This document shows, one piece after another, positions 59,118 to 64,000 of a stretch of 64,000 nt of DNA. The DNA comes from an uncultured Elusimicrobiales bacterium (GTDB lineage Bacteria; Elusimicrobiota; Elusimicrobia; Elusimicrobiales; Elusimicrobiaceae). The stretch lies in assembly GCA_944326725.1 (NCBI GenBank), contig CALVFA010000010.1, positions 1 to 64,000 of the forward strand, in the 5' to 3' direction. The notes under the pieces were generated by a model. It ran no database searches. It was not told the origin of the DNA and saw only the letters and a program-made list of their open reading frames with translations. A program made the translations under genes and the position numbers. Numbering within the stretch: position 1 is the stretch's first letter; every line of letters begins with the position of its first letter.

Positions 59118-61649
59118 ATGCCTGATCTACAAGTCTTTGCCCCGACCGACGGAAAACTCGTTCCATTGGAACAAGTGCCTGACCCAGCCTTTAGTGAACA
59201 TATGCTCGGCGATGGGATAGCCATTGCCCCCTCCTGTGGTTTTACAGCAGCCCCCTTTGACGGAAAGGTTATTAGCATTCACAAAGCTTTACACGCCGTA
59301 GTGATTGGGAGGCCGGGCCTAGAAGTGTTAATTCATGTCGGTGTAGAAACCGTCAACTTGCAAGGAAAAGGATTCAAGGCATTGATCAAAGCAGGAGACG
59401 AAGTCAAAAAAGGCCAACACTTAACAGAATTTGACCCAGACTTTCTAGCACAAAATGCCCCCAGCAATTTGGTTATCTTAATTGTTACCTCTCCAGATGA
59501 AGCCGTATTAGATAAAAACAATATCTCCCAAGTAAAAGCAGGCCAAGATGCCGTATTTTCTCTCTCATGCGAAAATGCAACAGGCGAAGATACGCAATCC
59601 CCAACAACCGATTGGCTTAACTCCCGCTCGGTTACGATACCTAACTTAAATGGTCTGCACGCCCGCCCGGCAGGACGCCTAGCGGAAGCCGCAAAACAAT
59701 TCCCTTTTCCCATACAACTGGTTTGTGCAGAAAATGCCGCTGACGCTAAAAGTCTAGTCGCCATTATGGGGCTTTCTCTTGCCCGCGGCAGCGAAGTGTG
59801 CTTGCGCGCCCCCAAAGACCAGGCCGAAGCGGGTCGCGCCCTGGAAGATTTGGCCCGTCTGCTGGAAAGCGGCCTAGGCGAAGCCCCGACAGAAGAAACG
59901 GCAGATAGCGTCTGCTCTACAGATAAGCCCTGTTTATGCAACAATACTTCCACACCAGACCTCTCCTCGGCCGCAGTGCTCAAAGCATTGACCGCCTGTA
60001 CAGGAATTGCCCGGGGAAAAGCCTTTTTGTTTACCGCGGCTGATGTGTCCTTTGAAGAAAACGCCTCCGACAGCACCGCCGAACAAATCCTCTTAACCCA
60101 AGCGCTGCACGACACGGAATCAGACTTCAAAGCAGCTATCCTCTCCGCTCCGAGCAAAGCAGCCAAGGAAATTTTGCAAGCGCATGCGGAGCTTTTAAAA
60201 GATCCCTTTTTAGCCCAGCAGGCGGCCCTGCATATCCAGCATGGTAAAAGTGCGCCGTATGCTTTTAACGAAGCCATTCGCGCCAGCATTGACGTATTGA
60301 AAAAAACAAAAAACCGCTTTTTGCTTGAACGCATCGCCGATTTTAAAGATTTGCGCCGCCGGGTACTTGTCAAATTAACCGGAGCACAAACTAAAAAACC
60401 GGACTTTCCGGAAGGCTGCATCGTCATAGCAGATGAACTTCTTCCTTCCGACTTGGCTCTCTTTGACAGCCGGGTGCGGGGAGTCTTGCTGGCTTATGGT
60501 TCCCCCACGGCACATGTGTCCATTCTGCTTAGAAATATGGGGCTTCCCTCTCTGGTGGGAGCCGGCGAATGTGTGCTTAATATAGAAAGTGGCGCAGAAC
60601 TGGGTTTAAACGCCACAGAGGGATTGCTTTATGTACGCCCAAACGCCCAGCAAATATCCCAACTAGACGAAGCCTTGCGCAAAGAGCAAACGGCCCGGGA
60701 GCAAAACCAAAAAGCCGCCCAGGAAAAAGCACTTACCCAAGACGGAGTGCACATTCACGTCTGCGGCAATGCTTCCAATGAACGGGAAGCTTTGTCTGCC
60801 GCAGAAAATGGGGCAGATGGATTAGGCCTAGTGCGCACTGAATTTTTATTTTTCCAAGGCAAAGAACCTCCTTCTGAAGAGCGGCAGTTTATGCTCTATC
60901 AAAATATAGCCGCCGCTTTGCATGGCAAGCTGGTTACCCTGCGCACCTTGGACGTAGGTGGGGACAAGCCCGTCCCCTATATGCCGCTTCCGCCGGAGGA
61001 AAACCCCATTGTCGGTCTGCGCGGCGTGCGCAATTACAGTGTATACCGCGACATTTTCCTTTCCCAAATCCGGGCCATGCTGCGCGTACAACCGGCCGGA
61101 GCGGTGCGAATCATGCTGCCAATGGTGACTTTTGTAGACGAGCTGTTGGAATACAAAAAAATTATTGCCCAGGAAAAGGAAATATTGGGCATTACCGCCC
61201 CGGTAGAATTGGGTATTATGGTAGAAGTACCTTCCGCCGCGCTGATGGCGGCCCAGTTTGCCGCCCACGCGGACTTCTTTTCTTTGGGAACCAATGATTT
61301 AACCCAATATACCCTAGCCATAGACCGCGGACATAAAACTTTGTGCGCCCGGGCGGACCATTTACACCCCAGTGTACTTAAACTGATTGCGCTCACTTGC
61401 CAAGGCGCCCAAAAACACCACCGGCCCGTAGCCGTCTGCGGCGCTATGGCAGGGGACCAGCAAGCCGTACCATTGCTTATTGGTCTGGGGGTAACGGAAC
61501 TTGCTGTCGGGGCCAATGCTATTGCACAAATCAAAGCCCAAGTGCGCACGCTGGACAAAACACACTGCGCACAAGTGGCCCAACAAGCGTGCGAAATGGA
61601 AAGTGCGGCCCAAGTGCGGCAACTGATTAAAAAAGAATTTGGTGTATAA
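59118..61649 (+). CDS. IIA-HPr-enzyme I fusion of the sugar phosphotransferase system
   Basis: 843 residues in three modules. Residues about 1-150 are a glucose/GlcNAc-type IIA domain with active-site VLIHVGVETVNL. Residues about 170-255 are HPr with GLHARPAGRLAEAA (phosphorylated His) and the Ser-46-like DAKSLVAIMGL. Residues about 290-843 are enzyme I: swivelling His in SPTAHVSILLRNMGLPSLVG, then LRTLDVGGDKPVPY, FSLGTNDLTQY and the catalytic Cys in VCGAMAGDQQA. A single chain can thus pass phosphate from phosphoenolpyruvate to the IIB domain of the permease encoded next. AAGGAG lies five bases before ATG 59118. Confidence 0.95.
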   Translation: MPDLQVFAPTDGKLVPLEQVPDPAFSEHMLGDGIAIAPSCGFTAAPFDGKVISIHKALHAVVIGRPGLEVLIHVGVETVNLQGKGFKALIKAGDEVKKGQHLTEFDPDFLAQNAPSNLVILIVTSPDEAVLDKNNISQVKAGQDAVFSLSCENATGEDTQSPTTDWLNSRSVTIPNLNGLHARPAGRLAEAAKQFPFPIQLVCAENAADAKSLVAIMGLSLARGSEVCLRAPKDQAEAGRALEDLARLLESGLGEAPTEETADSVCSTDKPCLCNNTSTPDLSSAAVLKALTACTGIARGKAFLFTAADVSFEENASDSTAEQILLTQALHDTESDFKAAILSAPSKAAKEILQAHAELLKDPFLAQQAALHIQHGKSAPYAFNEAIRASIDVLKKTKNRFLLERIADFKDLRRRVLVKLTGAQTKKPDFPEGCIVIADELLPSDLALFDSRVRGVLLAYGSPTAHVSILLRNMGLPSLVGAGECVLNIESGAELGLNATEGLLYVRPNAQQISQLDEALRKEQTAREQNQKAAQEKALTQDGVHIHVCGNASNEREALSAAENGADGLGLVRTEFLFFQGKEPPSEERQFMLYQNIAAALHGKLVTLRTLDVGGDKPVPYMPLPPEENPIVGLRGVRNYSVYRDIFLSQIRAMLRVQPAGAVRIMLPMVTFVDELLEYKKIIAQEKEILGITAPVELGIMVEVPSAALMAAQFAAHADFFSLGTNDLTQYTLAIDRGHKTLCARADHLHPSVLKLIALTCQGAQKHHRPVAVCGAMAGDQQAVPLLIGLGVTELAVGANAIAQIKAQVRTLDKTHCAQVAQQACEMESAAQVRQLIKKEFGV

Positions 61650-61668
61650 ACTTCAACTGGAGAACTTC

Positions 61669-63177
61669 ATGCAAAACCTAAAAAATACATTTGCCCCCCT
61701 CGGACGGGGACTGGTTAAACTGGGCAAAGCCCTGATGTTGCCCATTGCCGTCTTGCCTATTGCCGGTCTGTTGCTGCGCTTAGGCCAGCCGGACTTGCTT
61801 AATATCGCTTTCATGGCGGCTGCCGGGCAGGCAGTATTTACCAATTTGCCTGTCATTTTTGCTCTAGGCGTAGCCATTGGCTTTGCCGATGAAAATCATG
61901 GTGCCGCGGCACTGGCGGCTTTTGTAGGCTATGTGATTTTGACGGCCTCCTTAGGCGTATTGGACGACGATATTGATATGGGCGTACTGGGCGGTATTAT
62001 CGTGGGCGTTACTGCCGGGTTGCTGTACAATAAATACAAAAGCATTAAGCTCCCTTCTTATTTGGCTTTTTTCGGCGGACGGCGTTTTGTGCCGATTGTA
62101 ACAGGCGCCGCCTGTTTGCTTATTGCCGCGGCGGCTTATTTTGTTTGGCCGCCGATTGCGCGCGTAATTGGAGCCTTTGGCGACTGGACGATTACTTCAG
62201 GCAACATTGGCCTTTTCTTTTATGGCATCGCCAACCGCCTGCTTATACCGCTGGGCCTGCACCACATTTTAAACAATTTAGTTTGGTTTCAATTTGGCAG
62301 TTTTGAAGTAGTCAAAGAAGGCGTAGTCACCATTGTACAAGGCGACTTGTCCCGCTTTTTTGCCGGAGACCCAATGGCCGGCCCCTTCATGGCGGGCTTT
62401 TTCCCAATTATGATGTTTGGCTTGCCGGCGGCGTGTTTGGCCATGATTGCCACTGCCAAAACCGCACGCAAAAAAGCCATCAGTGGGTTACTGCTGTCCA
62501 TGGCGTTAACTTCGTTTTTAACCGGCATCACAGAGCCTATTGAGTTCTCTTTTATGTTTTTGGCGTTCCCGCTTTATGTACTGCATTCGCTGCTTACGGG
62601 CTTGTCTTTAGTCATCATGAACATATTGGAGATTAAACTCGGCTTTACTTTCTCCGCCGGGCTATTTGACTATTTGCTCAGCTACGGCTTGGGCAAAAAC
62701 GGCCTCTATTTAATCCCGGTAGGCATTGTGTATGCGTTGCTGTATTATTTCTTGTTCAAATGGGCTATCGTGAAATTCAATTTAACCACCCCCGGACGCG
62801 AACCAGAAGAAACGGACCAAGAGGCCGCCCCGCCAACGCCCGCTGTACAAGCTGCGCCGCAAGCCGCAGCGGCTGGACCGGTCGCGGCAGCCAGCACAGA
62901 AGCCCCTAAAACAGAAATATCCGTCCCAGCCGCAGATGACCAAAGCCGCGGCGCCAACTACCTGCGCGGTTTGGGCGGGAAAGACAACATTAAAACCATT
63001 GACGCCTGCGCCACGCGCTTGCGCCTGGAGGTGGTCAATGCCGACGCTGTTGATACGCCCGCCCTTAAGGCCTTAGGGGCGCGCGGCGTGGTCAAAGCCG
63101 CCGGCGGGGCCGTACAGGTTATTATCGGGCCCGAAGCGGACCTCATATCGGACGAGATTAAAAAATACTTAAAATAA
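61669..63177 (+). CDS. nagE: N-acetylglucosamine-type PTS permease, IIC-IIB
   Basis: 502 residues. The IIC domain (about 1-370) has some ten membrane helices and family motifs LMLPIAVLPIAGLLLRLG, GLHHILNNLVWFQFG and FLTGITEPIEFSFMF. An Ala/Pro-rich linker (about 385-420) leads to the IIB domain with phospho-Cys in TIDACATRLRLEV. A IIA domain is lacking here but present in the fusion encoded upstream, so the two proteins make a complete system. GGAG lies seven bases before ATG 61669. The next gene, nagB, follows after one base and supports GlcNAc rather than glucose. Confidence 0.93.
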   Translation: MQNLKNTFAPLGRGLVKLGKALMLPIAVLPIAGLLLRLGQPDLLNIAFMAAAGQAVFTNLPVIFALGVAIGFADENHGAAALAAFVGYVILTASLGVLDDDIDMGVLGGIIVGVTAGLLYNKYKSIKLPSYLAFFGGRRFVPIVTGAACLLIAAAAYFVWPPIARVIGAFGDWTITSGNIGLFFYGIANRLLIPLGLHHILNNLVWFQFGSFEVVKEGVVTIVQGDLSRFFAGDPMAGPFMAGFFPIMMFGLPAACLAMIATAKTARKKAISGLLLSMALTSFLTGITEPIEFSFMFLAFPLYVLHSLLTGLSLVIMNILEIKLGFTFSAGLFDYLLSYGLGKNGLYLIPVGIVYALLYYFLFKWAIVKFNLTTPGREPEETDQEAAPPTPAVQAAPQAAAAGPVAAASTEAPKTEISVPAADDQSRGANYLRGLGGKDNIKTIDACATRLRLEVVNADAVDTPALKALGARGVVKAAGGAVQVIIGPEADLISDEIKKYLK

Positions 63178-63178
63178 T

Positions 63179-63979
63179 ATGAAACTGATTATTACTAAGC
63201 ATAATTTAGGGCTTTGGGCCGCCTCTTATATTTGCAAACGCTGGCAAGCGCGCAGCAAGGACCCCTTTGTGCTGGGCCTGCCTACCGGCGGTACGGTGGT
63301 TGACATGTACGCTGCCCTGGCCGGGCTGGTTAAAAACGGCAAGATGAGCTTTAAAAATATCGTCACGTTTAATATGGACGAATATGTCGGCCTGCCGCCG
63401 CAGCATGCGCAAAGCTACCACTATTATATGAAACACAACCTGTTTGACCATGTGGACGCCCAAGCACAAAACATACACATTTTAAATGGCATGGCAAAAG
63501 ACCTGCCCGCTGAGTGTGCTCAATACGAAGCGGCTATTGCCCAAGCCGGAGGCATAGATTTATTTTTGGGCGGCGTAGGACGCAACGGCCATTTGGCTTT
63601 TAATGAACCGGGCTCTTCTTTTGACTCCCGCACCCGCGTCATGGAGCTGACCGAAAGCACCCGCCAGGCCAATGCCCGCTTTTTTGAGGGCAATCCGGCC
63701 CTTGTGCCCACACAGGCCTTAACCGTAGGCATCGGTACAGTACTGGACGCACAGGAACTGCTGTTTTTAGCTTCCGGCGCCAGTAAAGCGGAAGCGGTGG
63801 CCCGTTTGACCCAGGGGGAAATCACCCCCAGCTGGCCTATTACCGCTTTAAAAACGCATACCCGCGCCGCATTGCTGGTGGATATGCAAGCCGCGGCGGC
63901 ATTAACCGGTCCGGCAAAAACCCAAATGCGAGAAGCCCTGCGTCTCCACCCGGAAGAGGACATTATCCTCACTTTATAA
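63179..63979 (+). CDS. nagB: Glucosamine-6-phosphate deaminase
   Basis: 266 residues, the normal length. It converts glucosamine 6-phosphate to fructose 6-phosphate and ammonia. Signatures are LGLPTGGTVVDMYAAL, NMDEYVGL with the general-base Asp, and GVGRNGHLAFNEPGSSF. At the ring-opening site the Asp of the E. coli enzyme is Asn here; to my knowledge Asn is also seen in some Gram-positive homologues, so activity is expected. STRQANARFF and ALTVGIGT follow the family. A ribosome-binding site (AAGGAGA, near 63986) follows the stop, so a further gene, plausibly a GlcNAc-6-phosphate deacetylase, starts just outside the window. Confidence 0.95.
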   Translation: MKLIITKHNLGLWAASYICKRWQARSKDPFVLGLPTGGTVVDMYAALAGLVKNGKMSFKNIVTFNMDEYVGLPPQHAQSYHYYMKHNLFDHVDAQAQNIHILNGMAKDLPAECAQYEAAIAQAGGIDLFLGGVGRNGHLAFNEPGSSFDSRTRVMELTESTRQANARFFEGNPALVPTQALTVGIGTVLDAQELLFLASGASKAEAVARLTQGEITPSWPITALKTHTRAALLVDMQAAAALTGPAKTQMREALRLHPEEDIILTL

Positions 63980-64000
63980 AAGGCTAAGGAGAGTCTGTTA

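Noticed and set aside
63583-63623. Inactive NagB because Asp is replaced by Asn in the ring-opening motif
   Set aside because: As far as I recall, Asn at this place occurs in active homologues; all other signature residues are intact.

Overview
The window reads as a chromosome segment of a Gram-negative, LPS-making, type IV pilus-bearing bacterium with roughly even base composition. The gene style fits a gut-associated member of the Elusimicrobiota: many divergent type IV prepilin genes scattered singly and in small groups, a PilM-PilN fusion, lipopolysaccharide transport genes and an N-acetylglucosamine phosphotransferase operon. That placement is inference from gene content recalled from memory. 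No rRNA or other phylogenetic marker was examined.

Positions 1 to about 16.5 kb hold the structural half of a podovirus-type prophage, nearly all on the minus strand. In transcription order it has terminase small and large subunits, portal, a Bbp19-like protein, scaffold, major capsid, a Bbp16-like cement protein, tail tubular proteins A and B (T7 gp11 and gp12 type), gp13-like and gp14-like internal virion proteins, a large probable ejection protein and a T7-type tail fibre cut by the window edge. The head proteins recall Bordetella phage BPP-1, while the tail and core order recalls T7. A plus-strand membrane-protein gene with its own promoter and terminator sits inside the cassette (a moron). 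A 1.24-kb non-coding stretch with an extremely AT-rich tract and a degenerate repeat family interrupts it. Two consensus sigma-70-type promoters (TTGACA, 17 bp, TATAAT) face the terminase and portal genes. Lysis, integration and early genes are not in view.

From 16.7 to 31.4 kb is one long minus-strand type IV pilus operon. It starts with a secreted NPYA-repeat protein, then PilM-PilN, PilO, PilP-like, PilQ, PilB, PilC, six prepilins (including PilV-, PilW- and PilX-like ones) and an MA-type metallopeptidase. Next to it (31.5-34.2 kb) is an O-antigen-ligase-like membrane protein with a TPR tail, then trigger factor preceded by tRNA-Leu and tRNA-Lys.

The interval 36.2-46.4 kb runs mostly on the plus strand: a DUF885-family protein that lacks its expected metal motif, then (after a minus-strand MgtE-N/CBS gene) a tightly packed operon of an AlbA_2 protein, a prepilin, KdsA, a 55-residue membrane protein, KdsD, LptC, an LptA-like lipoprotein, LptB and serine acetyltransferase. 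This operon makes Kdo precursors and exports LPS. Three more prepilins (46.4-47.9 kb) are divergent from GMP reductase, which is followed by an SlyD-like FKBP.

The last part (50-64 kb) has a 1,791-residue protein made almost only of PAS domains plus one GAF and no recognisable output domain, a cysteine-rich lipoprotein, L-aspartate oxidase, an isolated 33-codon gene with its own promoter, hairpins and terminator, another prepilin, and a GlcNAc operon: IIA-HPr-EI fusion, IIC-IIB permease and NagB. The window ends just before a further gene, because a ribosome-binding site is visible at the edge.
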